This document shows positions 16,855 to 25,645 of a stretch of DNA of 64,000 nucleotides, in pieces. Within the stretch, counting starts at the first letter, position 1. Each line of letters opens with the position of its first letter. The position numbers and the translations under genes were made by a program. Source of the stretch: Serratia odorifera. Lineage in GTDB: Bacteria > Pseudomonadota > Gammaproteobacteria > Enterobacterales > Enterobacteriaceae. The notes below the pieces were generated by a model. The model did not search any database, was not told where the DNA came from, and was given only the letters and a program-made list of their open reading frames with translations. The stretch lies in the NCBI RefSeq assembly GCF_900635445.1, contig NZ_LR134117.1:1984001-2048000 (forward strand), written 5' to 3'.

Positions 16855-17175
16855 ATGGCTAAGAATTTCGTGCAAGACGGCAACACCATCGCTATCACGG
16901 CCACAACGGATATCACCAGTGGATCCCCGGTCATTGTGGGGGACCTGGTCGCTGTGGCGATCACGGATATCGCCAGCGGTCGCACCGGTGATGGCTTTGT
17001 CTCAGGGGTATTTCAACTGCCTAAATTGGCGGCTGATGTAATCCCGGCCGGCAAAAAGGTGTTTATCAAGGATGACGTGGTGCAGTTGGTCGCGACTGAC
17101 GCTGTGGCCGCCGGCTATGCCTGGGAAGCCGCGGCGAAAGACGTCACTGTGATTGCGGTAAAACTCAATGGCTAA
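16855..17175 (+). CDS. DUF2190-family capsid protein
   Basis: A small protein of 106 residues, member of the DUF2190 family found after the major capsid gene in many phages; some members are thought to be head decoration or vertex proteins. The pattern is NFVQDGNTIAI, then SGSPVIVGDLVAVAI and an AGYAWEA segment near the end. GGAGAG lies before ATG 16855. The 3' end overlaps the next gene by eight bases. Confidence 0.8.
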   Translation: MAKNFVQDGNTIAITATTDITSGSPVIVGDLVAVAITDIASGRTGDGFVSGVFQLPKLAADVIPAGKKVFIKDDVVQLVATDAVAAGYAWEAAAKDVTVIAVKLNG

Positions 17176-17443
17176 TCCGTTTGACAGGATGGCCGCCAGG
17201 ATGGATAGCGTCACACTTTCCCGGCTCGGTAAGCCTGTCACGCTGGGTGGCGCTGATCACATTGCGGTGGAAGCCCATTTTATCCCTGAATTGCAGGCGA
17301 TGAGTGGTGACGGTATTTCGTTGGTGATTTTCACTGCGGGGTATCGACCACACCGAAATGACGCGGTGATTTTCACTGGCAAAAACTACATCGTGACGCG
17401 TCACCAGCTTTTTAACGGTAAGCCACATATCTGGATTGAATAA
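17168..17443 (+). CDS. head-tail attachment protein (FII-like)
   Basis: Lambda FII completes the connector and makes the surface for tail joining. This protein has 91 residues with the family layout: a short N-terminal helix (NPFDRMAARMDS), then a beta domain with AVEAHFIPELQAM, GYRPHRNDAVIFTGKNYIV and HIWIE. Assignment rests on size, order and pattern more than on strong identity. Confidence 0.68.
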   Translation: MANPFDRMAARMDSVTLSRLGKPVTLGGADHIAVEAHFIPELQAMSGDGISLVIFTAGYRPHRNDAVIFTGKNYIVTRHQLFNGKPHIWIE

Positions 17444-17453
17444 GGGGATCGGC

Positions 17454-18017
17454 ATGAAAGGCATAGAGCAGGCCATTCGTAATCTGAACACCCTCAGCAA
17501 GTCCATGGTGCCGCGCGCGACGGCGCAGTCATTGAACCGCGTTGCAGGACGAGCAATAAGTCGTAGCACCAAACTGGTGGCCGAAGATGTTCGGGTGCAG
17601 CAGAAATTGATCAGGCAGCGTGCCCGGTTGCGCCGGGCCAGTGCCGAACAAAACCCGCCGCGGGCAACGCTCTCGATCAACCGTGGTAATTTGCCGGCGA
17701 TCAAGCTGGGGGCTGCAAGGTTACAACTATCCCGTCGTGCTGGATTTGTGGGTAAACAGGGCAGCGTCTTGAAGATTGGGCGCTACACCTTCCGCAATGC
17801 ATTTATTCAGCAATTGAACAACGGCCGCTGGCATGTCATGCGACGTGTTGGTCGATCCCGTTATCCGATCGAAGTCGTCAAAATTCCGTTGGTAACACCT
17901 CTGACCAAAGCCTATCAGGAAGAAACGCGGCGTTTGCTGGAAACCGATATGGGCAAGGAAATGGGATATGCCCTGAAAAACCAGTTGCGGCTTTATCTTG
18001 CGAGGAAAATTGGATGA
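17454..18017 (+). CDS. minor tail protein Z
   Basis: Needed to finish the tail in lambda. The start at 17454 has AAGGGG upstream and gives MKGIEQAIRNLNTLSKSMVPRATAQSLN, the typical opening. The protein is very basic (Arg-rich segment VRVQQKLIRQRARLRRAS at about 56-73) and ends in a helix YALKNQLRLYLARKIG. About 187 residues. The stop overlaps the next ATG. Confidence 0.82.
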   Translation: MKGIEQAIRNLNTLSKSMVPRATAQSLNRVAGRAISRSTKLVAEDVRVQQKLIRQRARLRRASAEQNPPRATLSINRGNLPAIKLGAARLQLSRRAGFVGKQGSVLKIGRYTFRNAFIQQLNNGRWHVMRRVGRSRYPIEVVKIPLVTPLTKAYQEETRRLLETDMGKEMGYALKNQLRLYLARKIG

Positions 18018-18415
18018 TTAAGCATGCTGAGATCCGCAACGCGATACTGGACCGTTGTCGCGCAACAATCACGGATGATGTGACCTATTTCGACGGCAGG
18101 CCGGCGTTCGTTGATGAAAATGATTTGCCGGCCGTGGCCGTGTTTCTTGATGACGCACGTTATACGGGCGCATCGCTGGACGAGGATAGTTGGCACGCCA
18201 TTTTGCACATTGTTGTGTATCTCAAGGCGACCCAGCCTGATGCGGCGCTGGATCAGTGGGTAGAAGAGAAAATCTATCCTGTTCTGAATGATATTCCTGA
18301 TATGGCAAGTCTGGCTGAAACCATGATCCCCGTGGGTTACAACTACCAACGGGATGATGACATGGCCACCTGGGGTGCCGCCGATATTTCCTACCAACTG
18401 ACCTACACCATGTAA
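18014..18415 (+). CDS. minor tail protein U (tail terminator)
   Basis: U caps the tail tube at set length and docks to the head. The product has 133 residues with RNAILDRCRATI, FDGRPAFVDENDLPAVAVFL and LHIVVYLKA, the pattern of lambda U, and ends ADISYQLTYTM. It overlaps Z by four bases and ends ten bases before V. Confidence 0.85.
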   Translation: MIKHAEIRNAILDRCRATITDDVTYFDGRPAFVDENDLPAVAVFLDDARYTGASLDEDSWHAILHIVVYLKATQPDAALDQWVEEKIYPVLNDIPDMASLAETMIPVGYNYQRDDDMATWGAADISYQLTYTM

Positions 18416-18425
18416 GGAGCCAATA

Positions 18426-19166
18426 ATGGCAAAAACTCCAAATCCTTTGGCGCCAGTAAAAGGCGCCGGGACAACCTTTTGGCTTTATACGGGTAATGGC
18501 GACCCGTACAGCAACCCGCTCAGTGATGATGGTTGGACACGGCTGGCGAAAATCAAGGAGCTGCAGCCGGGTGAAATCACTGCTGATTCCTATGACGACA
18601 GTTATCTCGATGATGAAGACGCTGACTGGAATGCGACGGCTCAAGGGGCGAAGTCCGCCGGTGAGGCTAACCTGACGTTAGCCTGGAAGCCCGGCGAAAC
18701 TGGCCAGCAAGGTCTGGTAGCGTGGTTCCATTCCGGGGAGGTCCGTGGTTACAAGGTCAAATACCCGAATGGCGCCGTTGATGTGTTCAAAGGCTGGATA
18801 AGCAGCCTGGGGAAAACCGTGACCGCCAAAGAGGTGATCACCCGCTCCATCAAAGTGACCAATACTGGGCGTCCGTACATTGCTGAAGACGGTGATTCGC
18901 CAGTCGTGCCTGTCACGGATGTAACCGTCGCGCCGACCACCGCAAACGTTGCAGTCGGGGCAACCGTGGATTTGACCTTTAACGTTCTGCCGACCAATGC
19001 GACTGATGCCGGTTTGCGAGTGAGTACCTCTGCGCCGGCAACGGCAACGGTAACTCAAAATGGCAATGTGGCCAAAGTGAAAGGGGTAAAAGCCGGTAGC
19101 GTGGACATCATCGGGATGACAAACGATGGTCTGCTGGTGGCTATTGCCAAGATCACTGTGGCTTAA
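18426..19166 (+). CDS. major tail tube protein V with C-terminal Ig-like domain
   Basis: Builds the stacked hexamer rings of the non-contractile tail. The N-terminal 150 residues are the tube domain (GAGTTFWLYTGNGD near the start; VTAKEVITRSIKV at its end). From about residue 158 a bacterial Ig-like (Big_2 type) domain follows, beginning VPVTDVTVAPTTANVAVGAT and ending in VAIAKITVA. Such domains project from the tail and are thought to bind sugars weakly. Same plan as lambda V. 246 residues, intact. Confidence 0.9.
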   Translation: MAKTPNPLAPVKGAGTTFWLYTGNGDPYSNPLSDDGWTRLAKIKELQPGEITADSYDDSYLDDEDADWNATAQGAKSAGEANLTLAWKPGETGQQGLVAWFHSGEVRGYKVKYPNGAVDVFKGWISSLGKTVTAKEVITRSIKVTNTGRPYIAEDGDSPVVPVTDVTVAPTTANVAVGATVDLTFNVLPTNATDAGLRVSTSAPATATVTQNGNVAKVKGVKAGSVDIIGMTNDGLLVAIAKITVA

Positions 19167-19176
19167 TTTTAATATA

Positions 19177-19199
19177 GCGCCCCGTAAGGGGCGTTTTTT
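19177..19199 (+). terminator. terminator after the tail tube gene
   Basis: CGCCCC, loop GTAA, GGGGCG, then six T. It probably lowers expression of the chaperone genes relative to the tube gene. Confidence 0.7.
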
Positions 19200-19211
19200 A
19201 TTGGTGGATTT

Positions 19212-19619
19212 ATGCTGAAAAAAGACACGTTTGACTATGCCGGTCAGAAAGTGGAAGTGAGTGAACTTTCTGGATTGCAACGTATTGATTATCTTTCATT
19301 TATTAAAAAATCAGCCGATCAGTTCGATGCACTGCCAGAAGATACCAGTGATTCTGACCGAAACATTGCTTTTACCACGATGCGCCTGCGCATTAACGCC
19401 TGGCTGGTGGCCGCATCGCTTTGGCATAGCGATAAAAAGCAAGATGTTGAAACACTGCAGCAGACTATTTTAGTGGAATGGTCTGGTGCGGCGATTGCCG
19501 GCTGTAGCCAGAAGGTCTTGGTGCTGAGCGATATGGTACCGGCCGAGGTTGAACACTCAGATACCGATGAACATGCCCTGCCAGATCCCAGGGAAGAGCT
19601 CACCCCGGAAAAGCCCTAG
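19212..19619 (+). CDS. tail assembly chaperone G
   Basis: G binds the tape measure during tail assembly. 135 residues: MLKKDTFDYAGQKVEVSELSG opens, a helical middle follows, and the C terminus is acidic and Pro-rich (DPREELTPEKP). The frame stops at TAG 19617-19619. A -1 frameshift just before the stop joins the T reading frame. Confidence 0.85.
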   Translation: MLKKDTFDYAGQKVEVSELSGLQRIDYLSFIKKSADQFDALPEDTSDSDRNIAFTTMRLRINAWLVAASLWHSDKKQDVETLQQTILVEWSGAAIAGCSQKVLVLSDMVPAEVEHSDTDEHALPDPREELTPEKP

Positions 19620-19951
19620 CCTCCGAAATCCATTTTGCCATGTGCCTGGCACGCGAGTTTAAGCGCCCGGACTGGCGGCGGATGCTTTCAGAGATCAGTT
19701 CGACGGAGCTGGGCGAGTGGGCAGGATATTACCGGGAAAACCGCTTTTCTGACGCCTTGCTCGATGCTGAGTTTTCATCACTCAAGGCAACCATGGTGGC
19801 TCTGTTTACTTCCGGTGATGAAGATATTTATCCCGGTGATTTCAGCATATTAACCCCGCCCGAGCCGGAAACAGAGCAAACAGACGATGAACTTATGTTG
19901 ATCGGGGAGGGGATTTTCGGAGGGGTACGTTATGGCGGAGCAGATTGCTGA
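19606..19951 (+). CDS. T extension of the G-T tail chaperone (made by -1 frameshift)
   Basis: Lambda makes G-T by -1 slippage at GGGAAAG. Here the T frame is one base behind G and is open through the junction: after LTP it reads GKALASEIHFAMCLAREFKRPDWRRM, which is the expected T opening. The only slippery-like site in the right place is GGAAAAG at 19607-19613. That departs from the lambda heptamer, so efficiency may differ. An independent start at 19640 is possible but not needed. The end overlaps the tape measure start by 20 bases. Confidence 0.7.
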
Positions 19952-22900
19952 TCTCGTCGTCAATCTGGATGCAAACACCGTTTCTTTTCAGGAGCAGATG
20001 GGGCGCGTTGAGCGTCAGTTGCTTGAGTCTAGCCGAAAAGCGGATGTGTCTACCGAACGGATGCGGCGACTGGCTGAACGCCAGGCTGCAACCATTAGTG
20101 GGATAGCGGAAAACAGCGCCGGCGCTACCACCAAGATGCAGGCAAGCCAGGCTATCGCCGTGGATGGCATGAAGGGGAAATGGTCTGAAGCATCAAGGGC
20201 CGTGGATGAAACCCATCAACGTATTGCGGAACTTAGCGCCCGTCTTTGTGAAGAGCAGCAGCAATCACAGGTTACCGGGGATGCGCAGGACCGTCTTACA
20301 GCATCATTTTTTCGCCAGATCGATGCGATAAGGGGTACGGAAAACAGCCTGCAGGAACTTCGTGTCATCCAGGAGCAAATCCGGGTAGCCAGGGCTGCCG
20401 GCAATATTACGCAGGGCGATTACCTCTCGCTGGTGACGGAAACGGTGACGAAAGAGCGTGCTTTGTCTCAAGCAGAACGCGAGGTTACGCAAACCAAAAA
20501 TGCCTTTCTTCAAAAACTGCGTGATCAGAATGCGCTTTTCCGTTCGTCAGCATCTGAATCAGCAGCGTATCGTGCTTCTCAACTTGGGATCAGCCAAGAA
20601 GCCGCTCCTCTTATTGAATCATTACGCCAGCAAGAGGCTGCGACTCGCCGTGAGGCTGATCAAAAACGCGCAGCAGCAATAGCCGCACGTGGTTTGAAGG
20701 CAGCTCTTGCGGAACAGGAAGCAGCTGAACGTGCTGCCACGCGTGAGGCTGGGCGAGCACAACGGCAACGGGAAAATTATTTGTCCACGTTGCGTGAACA
20801 AGTTGAATTGCAGGGTAAAACAAACGCTCAAATCCAGGAGTATAAGGCTGCGCAATTAGGTATTTCCCAACAGGCAGCACCTCTGATTGCCAAAATCAGG
20901 GAACAGGAGAGCGCCTGGAAGGGAGGCACGATTTCGGCTGGTCAATATCGAATGGCTATGCGCCAATTACCGATGCAGATCACCGACATTACAACCTCTT
21001 TAGCATCGGGTGCGCCTGTATGGCTGGTTGCCATTCAGCAGGGGGGCCAGATCAAAGATAGCTTTGGTGGTGCCGGTAATGCACTAAAAGCAATGCTCAG
21101 TCTGTTAACGCCGGCACGGTTGCTTATCGGTGGCACCGCCGCGGTTATGGGGTTACTGGCTTATGATGCGTACGACAGCAGTAAAAGGATCGCCGATCTT
21201 AATCGTGAGCTGGTACGGACCAATGGTGTATCTGGGTTAACCAAACAAGGCCTGCAAGATTTGGTTTACCAAGGTACGGCGGCCGGGCGTTCATTTACTT
21301 CAGTGACTGACTCCCTCAAGGCACTGATTGCTGCCGGCGCCACATCGGGAACTAATTTTTCACAGATAAGCCAGGCGATTGCCGCCTATGCGAAAGAGAG
21401 CGGCGAAGGGCTGGACGTATTGGCCGGCAAATTTACTGCGATTGCCAAGGATCCAAGCCAGGGAATTTTAGCGCTGAATGAAAGCCTGCATTTCCTTACT
21501 GCTGAGCAGTACGCCAACATACGATCTCTGGAAGAGCAAGGTCGGCAGATGGATGCAGTAAAACTGGCCTCTGATCTTGCTGCCGAAGCGATGCATGGTA
21601 CGGCAGTGAAAATGAAAGCCGAGCTTTCCTCGGTTGAGTCCTATATGCGTACGCTGAAGGATATGGCTGGCGGGATGTGGGATGCCATTACGGGGGTTTT
21701 CCGAGACAAGACGGCCGGTGAGGCTACTGCCGAATTGCAATCTCGTGCGGCAAGCATTCAACGGCAGATTGCCAATTCTGAACGCACTGGCTACAACCAG
21801 CGCAATGGTAAATTGCAGGCCTGGCGTGAAGAACTGGATTTATTGAATGCTCAACTTGATGCCATGAACCTGCGAAGTGGTGCAGAGAAAGGCATACAGA
21901 CCGTAGGCCAGCAGCAAAAGGAAAATGAGCAGGAGCGTTTGCGCTTGGCGCAACAGCAAGATGCTCTGGCTACCACACTGCAGACCAAGGAAGAAAAGCG
22001 CGCGAAATTAATCAGGCAGACGAATGAGGCCTTCAACAACGGCATCATCAAGACTGCTGCAGAGCGTGATAAGCAGATTCAACGGATTAACGAACAGTTC
22101 AAGGATCCAAAATCCCCAAAAGCGCCTCAATACCGAACTCCTGCAGGCGATCGGGCGGCAGATAGTTCTCAATCTGATTTGTTGGCTCTGCAGTCTCAGT
22201 TGGAGGTTTTACGGCAACATACTGGCCTGAATGACACGATAAGCCAGCAGCGCAAGGATCTCTGGAAAGCGCAGGCGCAATTCACTGTGCTGGAAGAGGC
22301 CGCCAGTAAACGTCAGCTATCCGCACAGGAGAAATCCTTGTTATCCAGCAAGGATAAAGTACTGGCGCTGGCGGAGCAGAAGGCCGCGCTCGGCGATCAA
22401 ATTGCCCAGCAGGAACGGCTCAACAAACTGCAGGACGCTTCGACCAAATATGTCACTCAAATGGCGGAGAAACAGCAGGCATTGCAGCGCAGTGCCGGTT
22501 TGGGGGATCGTGCTGGCCAGCGCGAAAGCACTTTTGCTCAGCTTAGCCAAGGGTGGTTGAACCAGGGCGGGAGCCTGGATGATGCTGGCTATAAGCGCCA
22601 GTTACAGGCCGCGAAGGATTATTACGCGGCGGAAGACAGGCTGCGAGGGGACTGGATGGCAGGTGCTTCTTCTGCCTGGAGTAACTATCAGGATCAGGCC
22701 GCCGATACAGCCGGTATGACTAAATCACTCTTCACGGGGGCATTCTCTGGTATGGAAGATGCGCTGACGTCTTTTGTGACGACGGGAAAAGCCGGGTTTA
22801 GGTCGTTTACTGTTTCAATCCTTTCAGACCTGGCCAAAATCGCGCTGCGAATGGCGATGTCTCAAGGTTTGCAAAGTCTCTTTGGCGCTTTCTCGGGCGG

Positions 22901-23330
22901 TGCTGGTAACAACCCCGGTTCTGTCCCAATGTTCGCTAATGCCAAGGGCGGCGCATACTCTTCACCTTCGCTGAGTGCTTACAGTGGGCAGGTTGTGAAT
23001 CAGCCGACGTTCTTTGCGTTTGCCAAAGGTGCTGGCGTGATGGGTGAGGCTGGTTACGAGGGGATATTGCCATTGAAGCGTGGTCCAGATGGTCGTTTGG
23101 GCGTCAGTGCCTATAACACTGCCGCGGCAGGCCCGACCGGAGCGGCACCACAGGTGAATATCACCATCGACAGCAATGGGCAGGCATCACAACAGCAAAC
23201 GGCACCAGGGTTGGAATCGTTTGGCGCTGATATTGGCAACTATGTAGCCAAGAAATACCGTGAGTTACGAGATAAGGATCTCAGTCAAAACGGTGTATTA
23301 AACCGCGCTATTCGTGGAGGGAGGGGCTAA
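19932..23330 (+). CDS. tape measure protein H
   Basis: Sets tail length and is ejected ahead of the DNA. At 1132 residues it has long coiled-coil regions rich in Gln, Glu, Arg and Ala. The family block QLPMQITDITTSLASG followed by a hydrophobic stretch (KAMLSLLTPARLLIGGTAAVMGLL) lies around residues 345-410. The C-terminal part has YKRQLQAAKDYYAAED and a Gly-rich membrane-active segment around residues 970-1010. Intact, the longest frame in the prophage. The TAA overlaps the M start. Confidence 0.92.
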   Translation: MAEQIADLVVNLDANTVSFQEQMGRVERQLLESSRKADVSTERMRRLAERQAATISGIAENSAGATTKMQASQAIAVDGMKGKWSEASRAVDETHQRIAELSARLCEEQQQSQVTGDAQDRLTASFFRQIDAIRGTENSLQELRVIQEQIRVARAAGNITQGDYLSLVTETVTKERALSQAEREVTQTKNAFLQKLRDQNALFRSSASESAAYRASQLGISQEAAPLIESLRQQEAATRREADQKRAAAIAARGLKAALAEQEAAERAATREAGRAQRQRENYLSTLREQVELQGKTNAQIQEYKAAQLGISQQAAPLIAKIREQESAWKGGTISAGQYRMAMRQLPMQITDITTSLASGAPVWLVAIQQGGQIKDSFGGAGNALKAMLSLLTPARLLIGGTAAVMGLLAYDAYDSSKRIADLNRELVRTNGVSGLTKQGLQDLVYQGTAAGRSFTSVTDSLKALIAAGATSGTNFSQISQAIAAYAKESGEGLDVLAGKFTAIAKDPSQGILALNESLHFLTAEQYANIRSLEEQGRQMDAVKLASDLAAEAMHGTAVKMKAELSSVESYMRTLKDMAGGMWDAITGVFRDKTAGEATAELQSRAASIQRQIANSERTGYNQRNGKLQAWREELDLLNAQLDAMNLRSGAEKGIQTVGQQQKENEQERLRLAQQQDALATTLQTKEEKRAKLIRQTNEAFNNGIIKTAAERDKQIQRINEQFKDPKSPKAPQYRTPAGDRAADSSQSDLLALQSQLEVLRQHTGLNDTISQQRKDLWKAQAQFTVLEEAASKRQLSAQEKSLLSSKDKVLALAEQKAALGDQIAQQERLNKLQDASTKYVTQMAEKQQALQRSAGLGDRAGQRESTFAQLSQGWLNQGGSLDDAGYKRQLQAAKDYYAAEDRLRGDWMAGASSAWSNYQDQAADTAGMTKSLFTGAFSGMEDALTSFVTTGKAGFRSFTVSILSDLAKIALRMAMSQGLQSLFGAFSGGAGNNPGSVPMFANAKGGAYSSPSLSAYSGQVVNQPTFFAFAKGAGVMGEAGYEGILPLKRGPDGRLGVSAYNTAAAGPTGAAPQVNITIDSNGQASQQQTAPGLESFGADIGNYVAKKYRELRDKDLSQNGVLNRAIRGGRG

Positions 23331-23683
23331 TGGCACAACTTAAAACGTTCAGCTTTCCACCCCGGTATGGTTCGGCGGGGGAATTTGAGCCGGTTGTCAG
23401 GGAAGTACAGTTCGGTGATGGCTACAAACAGGTAACCGGTGATGGCATCAACAGCGAAAAGGAAAGCTGGCCATTAACGTTTTCGGGCCCTTGGTCTTTT
23501 ATTGAACCGATCGTGTCTTTTTTACGAGAGCATAACGGATACCGTTCATTTCAGTGGCGTAATCCGTTGTACCAGTTGGGGCTCTACGACGCTGGGGCTT
23601 TTACCATAACGCCGACCTTTGCCAATGCTCAGGGCCGTAATTATATCCTGACCGTAACATTCACCCGCGCATATCACCCGTAG
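23330..23683 (+). CDS. minor tail protein M
   Basis: Part of the tail tip complex. 117 residues beginning MAQLKTFSFPPRYGSAG, with EVQFGDGYKQ and SFQWRNPLYQ, the standard M family pattern. It overlaps H by one base and is followed by L nine bases later. Confidence 0.88.
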   Translation: MAQLKTFSFPPRYGSAGEFEPVVREVQFGDGYKQVTGDGINSEKESWPLTFSGPWSFIEPIVSFLREHNGYRSFQWRNPLYQLGLYDAGAFTITPTFANAQGRNYILTVTFTRAYHP

Positions 23684-23691
23684 GAAAAATT

Positions 23692-24441
23692 ATGTCAATC
23701 AATGCTGATCTCCAACTGCTGCGGCCGGGGAGCAAGGTCTATTTGTTCCATGTTGACGGCAGCATGTTCGACGGTCCGGAGTTGTTTTTCCATAACTATC
23801 CGATCCCTTACACCGAAGATGAACTGATCGCCGGCGGCGGCGATCCTGATCAACTACCTGCGAAATCGATTTGGTGGCAGGGGCAAGAATACAAACCGTG
23901 GCCAGTTGAGGCTACGGGGTTTGAAGTGACCAATGATGGCAGTGCACCAACGCCAACATTGCGTGTGGCCAACCTGGACGGAACCATTTCTGCTATGTGT
24001 CTGGCATATCAGAACATGGCCCAGGCCAAGGTGACTCGACATTTTACCTTCACTCAATATCTTGACGTTCGTAATTTCCCTAATGGGAATGCAGAGGCTG
24101 ATCCGACAAAGGAAAAGCTGGATGTATTCTATATCGAGAACAAGACCAGCGAAGATAATGAAGTTATTGAGTTCCAGCTTTCTTCACCGGCAGACCTGCA
24201 GGGTATTCAAATCCCCACGCGCCAAATCCATAGCCTGTGCACCTGGTGTATCCGTGGGCAGTACAGAGGCCCATCCTGCGGCTATACCGGCACAAACTAT
24301 TTTGATCAGGACGGCAACCCGGTAGACGACCCGTCGAAGGATGACTGCGGCGGCCTGCTCAGTGATTGCAAAAAACGTTGGGGCGCGACAGAGCAACTGC
24401 CGTTCGGTGGTTTCCCAGGCTCGGCATTGCTGAAGAGGTAA
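23692..24441 (+). CDS. minor tail protein L (tail tip, Fe-S type)
   Basis: Lambda L binds an iron-sulfur cluster through four Cys and sits at the tail tip. This protein has 249 residues; the C-terminal part has SLCTWCIRGQYRGPSCGYTG and a final Cys in DCGGLLSDCKKRWG, which supplies the expected Cys set. The N-terminal domain opens MSINADLQLLRPGSKVYLF. The stop overlaps the K start. Confidence 0.88.
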   Translation: MSINADLQLLRPGSKVYLFHVDGSMFDGPELFFHNYPIPYTEDELIAGGGDPDQLPAKSIWWQGQEYKPWPVEATGFEVTNDGSAPTPTLRVANLDGTISAMCLAYQNMAQAKVTRHFTFTQYLDVRNFPNGNAEADPTKEKLDVFYIENKTSEDNEVIEFQLSSPADLQGIQIPTRQIHSLCTWCIRGQYRGPSCGYTGTNYFDQDGNPVDDPSKDDCGGLLSDCKKRWGATEQLPFGGFPGSALLKR

Positions 24442-25145
24442 TGATGCGTAAACAGATAATCAGCGCCGTTCTGGCGCATGCTCAGGCTGAGTATCCGCGA
24501 GAGTGTTGTGGACTGGTGGTGCAAAATGGCCGCCGGCAGCGCTATGTACCGTGCCGCAATCTGTCTCCAGAGCCAACGGAACAATTCAGTTTGTCGCCGG
24601 AGGATTACGCTGCTGCTGAAGATGCCGGCACAATTGTTGCGATTGTCCACAGCCACCCTGATGCAACAACCCAACCCAGCCAACTCGATATCGCACAGTG
24701 TGACCTGTCACAGTTGCCGTGGATCATTGCCAGTTGGCCGGAAGGTGATATCAGGGAATTGATGCCCACTGTGGGCATCAAGCCGTTGCTTGGACGCCCG
24801 TTCGTGCATGGATTCTGGGACTGTTACGCAATTGTCCGGGATTGGTATCAGCTTGAGCGTGGCATCACGCTGCCGAATTTTAAACGGACAGATGGCTGGT
24901 GGGATAGAGGGGAAAACCTCTATATGAAACTCTACGCCGAGGCTGGCTTCGTACCGGCTTCGGGCGAGCTACAGGTCGGCGACGTAATCGTTATGCAAGT
25001 TCAGGCTCCGGAGCCGAATCACGCAGGCGTATACTTGGGCGATGGGGTAATGGTGCATCACATGTATGGACAGCTCAGTACGCGCGTTCCTTATGGCGGG
25101 TACTGGTCAGAAAGGACAATCACCGTTTTACGTTACAAAGGCTGA
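24441..25145 (+). CDS. tail assembly protein K (JAB/MPN plus NlpC/P60)
   Basis: Two peptidase domains that are thought to process tail or murein components. Residues 1-110 hold a JAMM-type site: Glu in YPRECCG, HSHP and the S...D after it (QPSQLDIAQCD). Residues from about 120 hold an NlpC/P60 domain with the Cys in WDCYAIVRDWY and His in NHAGVYLGDG. ATGATG at 24441-24446 offers two starts; the first overlaps the L stop. 234 residues, intact. Confidence 0.88.
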   Translation: MMRKQIISAVLAHAQAEYPRECCGLVVQNGRRQRYVPCRNLSPEPTEQFSLSPEDYAAAEDAGTIVAIVHSHPDATTQPSQLDIAQCDLSQLPWIIASWPEGDIRELMPTVGIKPLLGRPFVHGFWDCYAIVRDWYQLERGITLPNFKRTDGWWDRGENLYMKLYAEAGFVPASGELQVGDVIVMQVQAPEPNHAGVYLGDGVMVHHMYGQLSTRVPYGGYWSERTITVLRYKG

Positions 25146-25150
25146 TCTGC

Positions 25151-25159
25151 TGCTATGAT
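25151..25159 (+). promoter_or_regulatory. extended -10 promoter of the K/I lipoprotein gene
   Basis: TGCTATGAT is a near-consensus extended -10 box. It lies 39 bases before the lipoprotein ATG, in a gap that interrupts the otherwise tightly packed tail operon. A weak GTTACA lies 16 bases upstream as a possible -35. Confidence 0.55.
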
Positions 25160-25188
25160 GTTGTGATATTCAGCAAAGGGATATCACA

Positions 25189-25611
25189 ATGAAAAAAATA
25201 GTGTTTGTGACTGTAGCAATAGCGACTCTATCAGGTTGTGCGACTCAAGCCGTTTTGCCAAACCAGGCAAAATTAGCCCCAAAGGAAAGAGTTTTTAAAT
25301 ATCAATCTCCACAAGTAAATAGCGCACAACTAATTGTAGTCAGGGATAACGGCTTTTTAGGTGGCGGTTGTTATTTTGGCGTATATGTTGACGGTGAGCG
25401 TTCCGCAAGCCTCAATCCAGGAGAGCGAGTGAATTTTTACCTCCCTGCAGGTGAACACAATATTGCGATGAAAGGCGAGGGAAAGGTTTGTATTGCAGAC
25501 GAGGTTCCTGTTGGTAGGGATATAAATTTGAAACAGAGTCAAACGAAAGCAGTTAGGTTATTCTCCGACCCAAGTGGAAATCTTGATGTGAAGCCACTCC
25601 CATTAAATTGA
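25189..25611 (+). CDS. prophage lipoprotein, possible superinfection exclusion
   Basis: 140 residues with a lipoprotein signal: MKKIVFVTVAIATLSGC, lipobox LSGC, Cys17 lipidated. The mature part has two or three beta hairpins (QLIVVRDNGFLGGGCYFGVYVDG; GERVNFYLPAGEH) with two further Cys that could pair. That layout resembles DUF2846-like lipoproteins, with low certainty. The gene has its own promoter and terminator inside the tail operon and is AT-rich, which is the mark of a moron expressed in the lysogen. Lipoproteins in such positions in other phages (Cor, Llp) block the phage receptor. That role is inference. Confidence 0.65.
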   Translation: MKKIVFVTVAIATLSGCATQAVLPNQAKLAPKERVFKYQSPQVNSAQLIVVRDNGFLGGGCYFGVYVDGERSASLNPGERVNFYLPAGEHNIAMKGEGKVCIADEVPVGRDINLKQSQTKAVRLFSDPSGNLDVKPLPLN

Positions 25612-25616
25612 AAATA

Positions 25617-25638
25617 AACCACCGAAAGGTGGTTTTTT
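25617..25638 (+). terminator. terminator after the lipoprotein gene
   Basis: AACCACC, loop GAAA, GGTGGTT and six T. It closes the moron. It must be passed by late transcription to reach I and J. Confidence 0.75.
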
Positions 25639-25645
25639 ATTGGAT

